Below, in pieces: positions 23,088 through 32,900 of a stretch of 64,000 nucleotides of DNA (its first letter is position 1; each line of letters begins with the position of its first letter). The DNA comes from Tanypteryx hageni. Its lineage: Eukaryota > Arthropoda > Insecta > Odonata > Petaluridae. The translations under genes were made by a program, and so were the position numbers. The notes beneath the pieces are model-generated. The model ran no database searches and was not told the DNA's origin. It saw only the letters and a program-made list of their open reading frames with translations. Where the stretch lies: assembly GCA_028673005.1 (NCBI GenBank), contig CM054116.1, forward strand, positions 23,475,840 to 23,539,839. Reading direction: 5' to 3'.

Positions 23088-23311
23088 CAAGTAGGGATGT
23101 ACACGGGTTTCCCGTGGTAAAGAAGTGTTTTTCGTCAAATAAGCTGTAGTATAATCGTATGCTAATCAGAAAAACTAGTTTTCCTTGTATTGTGGTAGTC
23201 CTGCTTTTTAGATCAGTTCTAAACATGTTAATTTCGTTTTGTCATTCTATACTCCCTCTACACACGAAATTTCTTTGAAATTGATTCAGCCAATATCTTC
23301 GAAATTTATAG
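23088..23311 (+). repeat. Dispersed repeat related to 48501 and 55970
   Basis: The order GTAGGGATGTACACGGGTTT, TTGTGGTAGTCCTGC, TAGATCAGTTCTAAACATG, CATTCTATACTCCC and TTGATTCAGCCAATA matches the start of the repeats at 48501 and 55970, more diverged. It runs directly into the hairpin at 23312. Confidence 0.8.
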
Positions 23312-23650
<339 letters not shown>

Positions 23651-23937
23651 ATTTGGTTAGAATTCACGTGGTCAGCTCTCTACAAATATTACGAGAGATT
23701 TTTTACATATCCATTAAATTGAAATTATTCGTTATTACAATACAAAATTGTGCTTTGTATTTGTGAGGCTTATTTACTTTTAATTTAAGTACATATAATT
23801 AAAAAGATACGAAAACTCAGGTTGCCCCGTGATTTTTCCCGATTGTCCCGGATTTTCTTGTTCAGATTTTGTTATCCCGGTTTTACCTCCTAAGAATCGA
23901 GTTACCCTGCTATTACCTTCCCTTTGCATCCACACCG

Positions 23938-24562
23938 CTCCCGATTCCTCTCTCCCTCCCTTCCCCCTCTCCTCGTCCTCTCCTCCCCTCCCGTCCTCCC
24001 CTCCCCCTCTTCCCCTCCCGTCCCCTACTACCCTCCCGTCCTTTCCTACCCTCCCGTCCCCTCCTACCCTCCCGTCCCCTCCTCCTCTATCCCCTCTCCT
24101 CCTCTCTTCCCCTCCTCCCCTCCTTTCCTCCTCTCCTACTTAGCCTTAACCTCGCCATTAAAGGCATTTTTCTTTCTTTCTTTCTCCTCCCCATTCCCTC
24201 CCCTCCCTCCTCCCACCCCTCCTCCCTCCTCTCCTCACCCCCTCCCCTCCTCCCTCCCCTCCTCCCTCCCCTCCTCCCTACCCTCCTCCCTCCCCTCACC
24301 CGCTCCTCCCCTCCCCCCTCCTCCTCACTCCCCTCTTCTCCTCCCTCCTCTCCTCACTCCCTCCTCCCTCCCCTCATCCGCTCCCCCCCCCTCCTCCACC
24401 CCTCCCCCATCCTCCCCTCATCCCCTCCTCTCCTCCCTCCCTCCTCCCACCCCTCCTCCCTCCCCTCCTCCCTCCTCTCCTCCCCCACTCCCCCTCCCCT
24501 CATCCGCTCCCCCCTCCCTCTCATTCCCTCCCCTCCTTCCCTCTTCTCCTCCCATCTCATTC
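23938..24562 (+). repeat. Polypyrimidine tract (CCCTCCTC-type)
   Basis: About 625 bp of almost pure C/T on the plus strand, with an imperfect 5-14 bp period (CCCCTCC, CTCCTCC) and a short interruption at 24138-24180. All three forward frames are open for long distances (Pro/Ser/Leu only) because stop codons need purines. These frames are not genes. Such tracts can form triplex (H-DNA) structures. Confidence 0.92.
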
Positions 24563-25600
24563 ATTCCTTGTCTTAAAGAACGAGTTTTCAGGTCTTATCT
24601 TAATACTTTCATACTTAGCTACGATGCTATAGCGGTTAACTTATACTTCAAAATGAAATTATCGAAAATATGGCTATATATTTCCGTTTGTAGACTTTAT
24701 AGTTCAGATTATGTTATTTATTCATTAAACTTCATTTCAAACCTTTAAATACATCTTTTTAAGGCGCAATTTGTTTCCAAATTTTGGCTAAGGAGTAATC
24801 ATTTCTGTAATTACAGTACTCCACAGTCACTGCAAACTTAAATATTGACCAATAACTCTTAAGCTTTACGCGAAATTAAATATGAAACCATTATAATGAT
24901 AATGCTGCGAAAACTTCGAGTGTCGTAAGAGATCTTCCTTGGTGTTGACGCGAGAATTAATCTCATCGGACGTGATCTGTGAGTTACACCGTCATTGACA
25001 TCTAGCGGACATTCGACCAACCTTTCTTGATAAAATTAACCATGCTTTTGGAATATTAGCAAAGTATTTGCTCTTGCACGCGTGCGAAGGTGTTTGCGTG
25101 GTCATCTCTCTGGATAACTGCGACCAAAGAGGACGACCGCAAAGGTCGAGACGATTGCATTACAAAAAGGCCGCCGATCGAAGAGATTGAACGGATCGTT
25201 AGAACATATAAAAATAAGAAACTATTGTCATGTAATATTTTAGCCGCAATTTACTTTTCCACCATGCAGGCCTATAAAAAATAGTGTCTACGCAAGTGGA
25301 CATTATGCAATCCTTTTATCATCGGGACGTGGGAAGGAGGTATCGGGACCACACGAGTTGGCTCCAGACGCGAAGTCTTAAGAATAGAAACCGCCCCCAA
25401 AAGGAGTTTTGATATAAAAAGGCCGAGATTATAATATCTGGCCTTAGCGTGATCAAAGAATCAGCTGGGGACTCTCACGACCGTTATGGGCCGAATTAGA
25501 ATTGCATTTGATACCGATACTACTGATATTTGGGTAAAAGAGTATGCGAAAGCGCAAGAATAAGTATTCTTTATGCTTATATTATGCACCATAGATCATG
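24563..25600. other. Intergenic DNA, nothing recognised
   Basis: A few short frames (for example 25090-25284) lack recognisable content. Confidence 0.4.
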
Positions 25601-25779
25601 AGTAGAACCAGAAATTTCCCACAGATTTCCATAGTTTTCTTATGGAGTATCGAAATGGAACATTGGGGTCAAAAATTAAAGAATTTGGGATTTCCGATTT
25701 TTCTGGGTGGTTGTACTTACATAATAACCTATCATCATGCCAAATTTCAGGTCCGTGGCATATCTAGAAGTAGCTCAGG

Positions 25780-25780
<1 letters not shown>
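25600..25780 (+). repeat. Dispersed repeat related to 41810-41957
   Basis: Shares with 41810-41957 the sequence order 'TTCTTATGG...', a TTTCGGATTTTT/TTCCGATTTTTC block, a GGTTGTAC block, and GTGCCAAATTCCAGCTCCGT / CATGCCAAATTTCAGGTCCG, ending in TCTAGAAGTA. It ends at the TA microsatellite. Confidence 0.65.

Positions 25781-25852
<72 letters not shown>
25781..25852. repeat. (TA)n microsatellite
   Basis: About 70 bp of TA dinucleotides. Confidence 0.95.
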
Positions 25853-25854
<2 letters not shown>

Positions 25855-25865
25855 TTTTAGCAAGA

Positions 25866-27177
25866 AAGGAAGAATAACTCCAGAAAATGTTAAATAGACA
25901 AACAAAAGCGGCTTTCAGAAGAAAGAAAGACCTACTTACGGGGAATGTATGGGAAGATATCCGCAAGAAGTTTATAAAATGCATTGTATAGAGCAGGGGT
26001 GCGCAAACTAGGGGGCGCGCCCCCATTTGGGGGCGCGACAAATGATACGAGGGGCGCGATTATAGCCATGATTTAATTTTAACTGTAAGAAAATTTAGTT
26101 CTTTTTTATATTTCATATATCTTTTTTGTTTACAATGTTACATTTCTGTAATCTTTCCTATTTACGAGAGTAACATGCTGGGAACCCCCTCACTCTATTC
26201 AGCGTGACCGTGACTTTGTTTACAGTGCGCGTTATCGCACTACACTGCAGTACGTTGTCGAACGAAGGCCGTCATATGAATACGTCTATCGAAATGTGCA
26301 ATGTTTAGTTCTGAACCGGTGAATTTATTCTTTATTGTTTTACAAATAAATTTAATAAAATAATTGTCAGTAAGAACACCATGAATCAGAATTGAGAGTG
26401 GCGATTTCATCAATTAAGCCGAGACTGGACGAAATTGCCAGTAAGAGACAAGCCCACAGATCCCATTGAATTAAATCTATTCATACAAAAATCAAGTGTT
26501 TTTTTTGTGCTTTTCTTATTGTTATTTAAAAGGGTGATATTTATTTTTGTATTCATATTGCTGGATAATTTCATTCATTCTTGAATTATTTTGTTAATTT
26601 CAGTTTTAATAAAATATGCCATTTTTGTAACATACTATTTCTCAAAATTACCATCGACATAAAACCCCTCCTAAATACCAAATCTTGATAAAAATCTTGT
26701 CAGCCATGGTAGGGGGCCCAAGTTCGTATTTTGAACAAAAATTGGGGCGCGGCATGAAAAGTTTGTGCAACCCTGGTATAGAGTATCGCTTTATATGGGG
26801 CAGAAACATGGACGCTAAAGAAAAATGACATCAAACACTTGGAAAGCTTTGAAATGTGGACTTGGAGGAGAATGCCGAAGATAAAATGGACAGATAGGAT
26901 GAAAAACGATGCAGTGCTGCGTAGAGTAGGAGAGAAGCGAATGATTATACAGACTATTAGAAAGAGGAAGGCAAACTGGGTTGGGCATTACCTGAGAAGA
27001 GAGAGTATGATTAAAGACGTGTTAGAAGGAAAACTAGATGGAAAAAGGGAAAGAGGTAGGAAAAGGTTTCAGCTGATAGCCGATTTGAAAGGGAAAGAGA
27101 GTTATCAAGATATGAAGAGGACAGCGCAAAATAGGAGTACATGGAGAACCAGGTTTAACTTTAGCCATGAATAATCA
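25866..27177 (+). pseudogene. LINE polymerase C-terminus, split by a hAT element
   Basis: The upstream part (to 25993) gives F-R-R-K-K-D-L-L-T-G-N-V-W-E-D-I-R-K-K-F-I-K-C. After the hAT at 25994-26775 the same frame resumes with I-A-L-Y-G-A-E-T-W-T-L-K-K, then E-M-W-T-W-R-R-M, W-T-D-R-M-K-N-D-A-V-L-R-R-V, and K-A-N-W-V-G-H-Y-L-R-R. This is the C-terminal tail typical of arthropod RTE/L1-like 'endonuclease-reverse transcriptase' LINEs. Removing the hAT and one copy of its duplication restores one frame except for a TAG where the family has a Trp codon. The frame ends at the TAA at 27172-27174. The same family is at 2333 and 39711. Confidence 0.82.
25994..26775. mobile_element. Nonautonomous hAT element with perfect 8-bp TSD
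   Basis: Terminal inverted repeats are CAGGGGTGCGCAAACT (left) and the complement CAGGGTTGCACAAACT (right). The duplication GTATAGAG is perfect at 25986-25993 and 26776-26783. The 782-bp interior has G-rich subterminal blocks (GGGGGCGCG) and no transposase. It interrupts a LINE coding frame. Confidence 0.92.
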
Positions 27178-27206
27178 CGGACCTGTCTACGGACAGACTA
27201 CCTATG

Positions 27207-27239
<33 letters not shown>

Positions 27240-27240
27240 A
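27207..27240. repeat. (TA)n microsatellite
   Basis: Short TA run at the edge of the LINE relic and the hairpin-repeat family. Confidence 0.9.
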
Positions 27241-27331
27241 ACTTAAGGAAATGAAAATGTAGTGATGAGGGTGGCAACAAGGTGTTGAAGGAAGCCCAGC
27301 GGACACTTATCAAGTCGGGGACAAAGTTGGC

Positions 27332-27393
<62 letters not shown>
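27241..27393 (-). repeat. Terminal-repeat piece of the hairpin family plus (TA)n
   Basis: TTAAGGAAATGAAAATGTAG, GGGTGGCAACAAGGTGTTGA and CCCAGCGGACACTTATCAAG are the same text as the right arm at 57085-57165. TA repeats fill 27338-27390. Confidence 0.85.
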
Positions 27394-27618
27394 GGAAGCC
27401 CAGTAAACACTCAACAATCATCGGTCGACTTCAAGTTGGCGAGATTCTGGGGATGTCGTACGTAAAATATCCCTAAAAACAACACAGAAACATAACGTGA
27501 AAGCTTCTACGTTATGTTTCTGTGTTGTTTTTAGTGTTATTTTACGTGTGTCGCTTCGACATCCCCAGGGCCTCGCCAACTTGAAGTCGACCGATTGGTG
27601 AGTGTTTACTGGGCTTCC
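27394..27618. repeat. Perfect-type hairpin repeat (arms ~105-110 bp)
   Basis: Left arm 27394-27498 and right arm 27509-27618 are reverse complements with few differences (GGAAGCCCAGTAAACACTCA versus TGAGTGTTTACTGGGCTTCC) around a 10-bp loop. The arms share blocks with the 56840-57316 hairpin (ACTTGAAGTCGACC/ACACCTTGTTGCCA region), so both derive from one family of terminal repeats, probably Penelope-like. Confidence 0.9.
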
Positions 27619-27721
27619 TCATACCAACACCTTGTTGCCATCCATATATCCCTTTTACCTTTCCTGTTCCGTAAGCTGTTATAAACGCACGCACGCACAC
27701 AGTAATATATACTCTCTATAT

Positions 27722-27816
27722 CAGGGGTCGGCAACCTTTTCACCTACGAGGGCGCAATTTATATTACTGAGGACGTGAACGGCGCATAAGCAAGATCAGT
27801 TGATATCTCTCTGTAT
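27722..27816. mobile_element. Isolated hAT left end, tandem to the next hAT
   Basis: CAGGGGTCGGCAACCTTTTC followed by GAGGGCGCAATTTATATTAC repeats the start of the element at 27817. It is preceded by CTCTATAT, and the next end by CTCTGTAT. The fragment is only 95 bp. Confidence 0.8.
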
Positions 27817-29930
27817 CAGTGGTCGGCAACCTCTTTATCTATGAGGGCGCAACTTTAATTACTGGGGGCGTGAAGTGAAGTAGCAATAGATGTGTACCAA
27901 TATTTATTAAAATGGTATTTTTGTATATATAAGAGAAAAACTATTAAAGAAACTAACATGGAAAATAAATCAATGTGAAACTTGGGACTGCATATCTTCA
28001 GCCAACTTGCTATAATTTGTCACATAACTCGAGATACCTGATCTTAGGCAGTTGTCTAAATTGTAATCGGTGAGTCTCGATCGGTACTTGGATTTCAAGT
28101 GTTCCATGCTTGAAAACATGGACTCGCAAGTGTAGGTTGAAGCACAGTAAGAATATATTTTTAGGGCACATTTTCTTAATAATGGATAGCAATTTTCGTC
28201 AAATAAATTCCAAAAGTTTTCATCATTTTTATGTGACCTTAAAATAATATCATTCTGCATATTTATTATTTCCATTTCTAAGTCCTCCGCGTTAACGATA
28301 TTAAAGTAAGTTCCAATATTAACAGACATCATTTTCCATAAAATTGAACGGATTAGCAAAGAATGTTATTATGGGTTCTACTTCAGATAACTGACGAAAC
28401 CTAAAATTAAATTCTTTCAGGAGAGTTTCAGTGTGTTGTGAAAATGGTTCATTGGTAACATTTTCATCAGTCAGACTCTCAATAATATATTTTAAATTCG
28501 GTAAATATTTTAATGAATTTCTCTCTAGGTGAGACTTCCACAATGCCAATTTACATTTGAATGCATCTACTGCACTTATCATTTTTGTGATGTGTTGATT
28601 TTTCCCTCGCATCTCTATATTCAGTTCGTTCAATTTTATAGTTATATCAACAAGAAATCCGAAATCCATCAACCATGCCTTGTCATCCAACTGTGCCCAA
28701 TATTAATTTCTTGACGTGAGAAATTCCTTTGACTCCTTTATGACAGTTATAAACCTCACAAGTATTTTTCCTCTGCTGAGCCATCTAACTCCGGTATGTA
28801 AAAGGAGATCATGAAATTCGGCATCTTCACCTAGTAAAAGCAGTTTACACAATCGGTGTTGCATTGGCACGCCTCTTAAAGTATTTATTATTTTTGCTAC
28901 TGTTTTCATGTCGACATGTTGAAAATTAAGAACTTTTGCGCATAACATTTCTTGGTGTATAATGCAGTGATATGAAATAAATTTTGGAAAGAGAGGGTCT
29001 TCTTTACATAGCGCAATAAATCCATTTTTACAACCTGTCATCGAAGGTGCACCATCTGTTGTAATTGCAGTCATCCTCATAAATGGTATATTACTTCCTT
29101 GGACATATTTTTTAAAAGCTGAAAAAATGTCTTCACCTCTTGTTCGTCCTTTTAATGGAAGAATTTTAAGAAATTCTTCCTTTCCAGAAAAATCATTAAA
29201 CACCATCTTCACAACCATAGCCAATTGAGAAGTGGCTGATATGTCTGTTGACTCATCCAGTTGCAACGAGAAGAAAACACATTTTTGTAAATCATTTGCC
29301 AACTCTTTCTCCATATTGGTTGCAATAACATTAATTCTTCTTGTAACTGTTCCTGCTGATAACTGAATCGTGTTGATTGCTGAGGTAATTTTATTTTTAT
29401 TGTTAAAATCTTCGAAAAGTGAGTCAGCAATTGCTAACATGGCTTCTTTTACAATCTCGACATCTTCAAAAGGCTTTTTCCTCTTGGACAACAAATGCGA
29501 AATTTTAAGTTATGCAATCTTTTTGATTGCTGCACTGGTCTGGTAAAAATGCTCTGCTGTTTAGTTAAAATAGATTTCTTACCTGAAATTTTCTTTTTCC
29601 TGATCTCAGTGTTTAAGGGATAACTAGTGCTAAAATTTCCGTGGACCGTATTAAAATGTCTTTCAAAATTACTTTTCTTTGAAAGTGCAACACAATCATT
29701 TCACAATAAACAAACACTTTCCTTTCAAATCAATAAAAAAGAACTGTTCTTCCCAATCGACATTGAAGTAATATGTCCTTTGCCTCTTATTACACATAAT
29801 GGGGATGAAATTTTCTGTAAATGAATTAAAAAAGACAACACACTGAATATCGGGGAAATATCAGAAATATTGTGAACTATTCGTCAATTAAAAATAATTT
29901 GTTTAACCAATGGAGAGGGAAATCAGCTAT
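27817..29930 (-). mobile_element. hAT element with transposase, right end lost
   Basis: The left end is CAGTGGTCGGCAACCTCTTT. The transposase relic lies on the minus strand to about 29797. No complementary CAGxGGT end is found before the 64-bp satellite begins near 29960, so the right end is deleted or overwritten by the satellite. Confidence 0.75.
27970..29797 (-). pseudogene. hAT transposase (BED finger, RNase H-like, dimerisation)
   Basis: The N-terminal BED-like finger starts near 29797 (D-W-E-E-Q, then V-C-L-L-stop, S-N-F-E-R-H-F-N-T-V-H). A TGA replaces the second zinc-binding Cys and a frame change precedes it. The long frame 28703-29494 holds F-F-S-L-Q-L-D-E-S-T-D-I-S (first Asp), T-D-G-A-P-S-M-T-G (second Asp), and C-I-I-H-Q. 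A single in-frame TAA follows at 28701-28703 before W-A-Q-L-D-D-K-A-W-L-M-D-F. One frameshift near 28330 then leads to the C-terminal helices with C-E-S-M-F-S-S-M-E-H-L-K and R-S-R-L-T-D-Y-N-L, the insertion/dimerisation region with the catalytic Glu. It resembles the GTF2IRD2/ZBED5-like hAT proteins of animals. With about four lesions, it is the youngest-looking transposase in the window. Confidence 0.88.
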
Positions 29931-29959
29931 CTGTGGCTGATATTGTAAGAGACGAAGAA

Positions 29960-32900
29960 AAATCTCCCAAACCCTGTACTTTGTATACTAAGCGAAGAAC
30001 GAAACTCCGAAACCAACGACTCACAACAATAACTCGAGTCAAGTTATGCTACAAGACGGACGACAGAACTCCAAAACCAACTACTCACAAATATTACTCG
30101 AGCCAAGTTATGCTACAAGACGGAGGACAGAACTCCGAAACCAACGACTTTTAACAATAACTTGAGGCAAGCTATGCTACAAGATGGAGACAGAACTCCA
30201 AAACCAGAAACTTTCAACAATAACTTGAGGCAGGTTATGCTACAAGACGGAGGACAGAACTCCAAAACCAGCGACCCACAACAATAACTTGAGGCAAGCT
30301 ATGCTACAAGACGGAGAGCAGAACTCCGAAACCAGCGCGTTTTAACAATTACTTGAGTCAAGTTTTGCTACAAGACGGAGGACAGAACTCCAAAACCAGC
30401 GACTCACTACAATTACTCGAGTCAAGTTATGCTACAAGACGGACGACAGAACTCCAAAACCAACTACTCACAAATATTACTCGAGCTAAGTTATGCTACA
30501 AGACGGACGACAGAACTCCAAAACCAACTACTCACAAATATTACTCGAGCCAAGTTATGCTACAAGACGGAGGACAGAACTCCGAATCCAACGACTTTTA
30601 ACAATAACTTGAGGCAAGCTATGCTACAAGACGGAGGACAGAACTCCAAAACCAGCGACTCACAACAATTACTCGAGCCAAGTTATGCTACAAGACGGAG
30701 GACAGAACTCCGAAACCAACGACTTTTAACAATAACTTGAGGCAAGCTATGCTACAAGACGGAGGACAGAACTCCAAAACCAGCGACTCACAACAATTAC
30801 TCTAGCCAAGTTATGCTACAAGACGGAGGACAGAACTCCGAAACCAACGACTTTCAACAATTACCCTAGGCAAGTTATGCTACAAGACGGAGGACAGAAC
30901 TCCGAAACCAACTACTCACAACAATAACTCGAGTCAATTTATGCTACAAGACGGAGGACAGAACCCTGTAACCAACTACTCACAACAATTACTCCAGCCA
31001 AATTATGCTACAAGATGGAGGATAGAACTCCGAAACCAACTACTCACATCAATAACTCGAGTCAATTAATGCTACAAGACGGAGGACAGAACCCTGTAAC
31101 CAACTACTCACAAATATTACTCGAGCCAAGTTATGCTACAAGACGGAGGACAGAACTCCAAAACCAGCGACCCACAACAATAACTTGAGGCAAGCTATGC
31201 TACAAGACGGAGAGCAGAACTCCGAAACCAACGACTTTCAACAATTACCCTAGGCAAGTTATGCTACAAGACGGAGGACAGAACTCCGAGACCAACTACT
31301 CACAACAATAACTCGAGTCAATTTATGCTACAAGACGGAGGACAGAACCCTGTAACCAACTACTCACAACAATTACTCCAGCCAAATTATGCTACAAGAT
31401 GGAGGATAGAACTCCGAAACCAACTACTCACATCAATAACTCGAGTCAATTAATGCTACAAGACGGAGGACAGAACCCTGTAACCAACTACTCACAAATA
31501 TTACTCGAGCCAAGTTATGCTACAAGACGGAGGACAGAACTCCAAAACCAGCGACCCACAACAATAACTTGAGGCAAGCTATGCTACAAGACGGAGAGCA
31601 GAACTCCGAAACCAACGACTTTCAACAATTACCCTAGGCAAGTTATGCTACAAGACGGAGGACAGAACTCCGAGACCAACTACTCACAACAATAACTCGA
31701 GTCAATTTATGCTACAAGACGGAGGACAGAACCCTGTAACCAACTACTCACAACAATTACTCCAGCCAAATTATGCTACAAGATGGAGGATAGAACTCCG
31801 AAACCAACTACTCACATCAATAACTCGAGTCAATTAATGCTACAAGACGGAGGACAGAACCCTGTAACCAACTACTCACAAATATTACTCGAGCCAAGTT
31901 ATGCTACAAGACGGAGGACAGAACTCCAAAACCAGCGACCCACAACAATAACTTGAGGCAAGCTATGCTACAAGACGGAGAGCAGAACTCCGAAACCAAC
32001 GACTTTCAACAATTACCCTAGGCAAGTTATGCTACAAGACGGAGGACAGAACTCCGAGACCAACTACTCACAACAAAAACTCGAGTCAAATTATGCTACA
32101 AGACGGAGGACAGAACCCTGTAACCAACGACTTTCAACAATTACCCTAGGCAAGTTATGCTACAAGACGGAGGACAGAACTCCGAAACCAACTACTCACA
32201 ACAATAACTCGAGTCAATTTATGCTACAAGACGGAGGACAGAACCCTGTAACCAACTACTCACAAATATTACTCGAGCCAAGTTATGCTACAAGACGGAC
32301 GACAGAACTCCAAAACCAACTACTCACAAATATTACTCGAGCCAAGTTATGCTACAAGACGGAGGACAGAACTCCGAAACCAACGACTTTTAACAATAAC
32401 TTGAGGCAAGCTATGCTACAAGACGGAGGACAGAACTCCAAAACCAGCGACTCACAACAATTACTCGAGCCAAGTTATGCTACAAGACGGAGGACAGAAC
32501 TCCGAAACCAACGACTTTCAACAATTACCCTAGGCAAGTTATGCTACAAGACGGAAGACAGAACTCCGAAACCAACTACTCACAACAATAACTCGAGTCA
32601 ATTTATGCTACAAGACGGAGGACAAAACCCTGTAACCAACTACTCACAACAATTACTCCAGCCAAATTATGCTACAAGATGGAGGATAGAACTCCGAAAC
32701 CAACTACTCACAACAATAACTCGAGTCAATTAATGCTACAAGACGGAGGACAGAACCCTGTAACCAACTACTCACAAATATTACTCGAGCCAAGTTATGC
32801 TACAAGACGGAGGACAGAACTCCGAAACCAACGACTTTTAACAATAACTTGAGGCAAGCTATGCTACAAGACGGAGGACAGAACTCCAAAACCAGCGACT

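Noticed and set aside
23829..24748. Pro/Ser-rich frames of 104-274 codons
   Set aside because: They follow from the polypyrimidine composition, which lacks stop codons in all forward frames.
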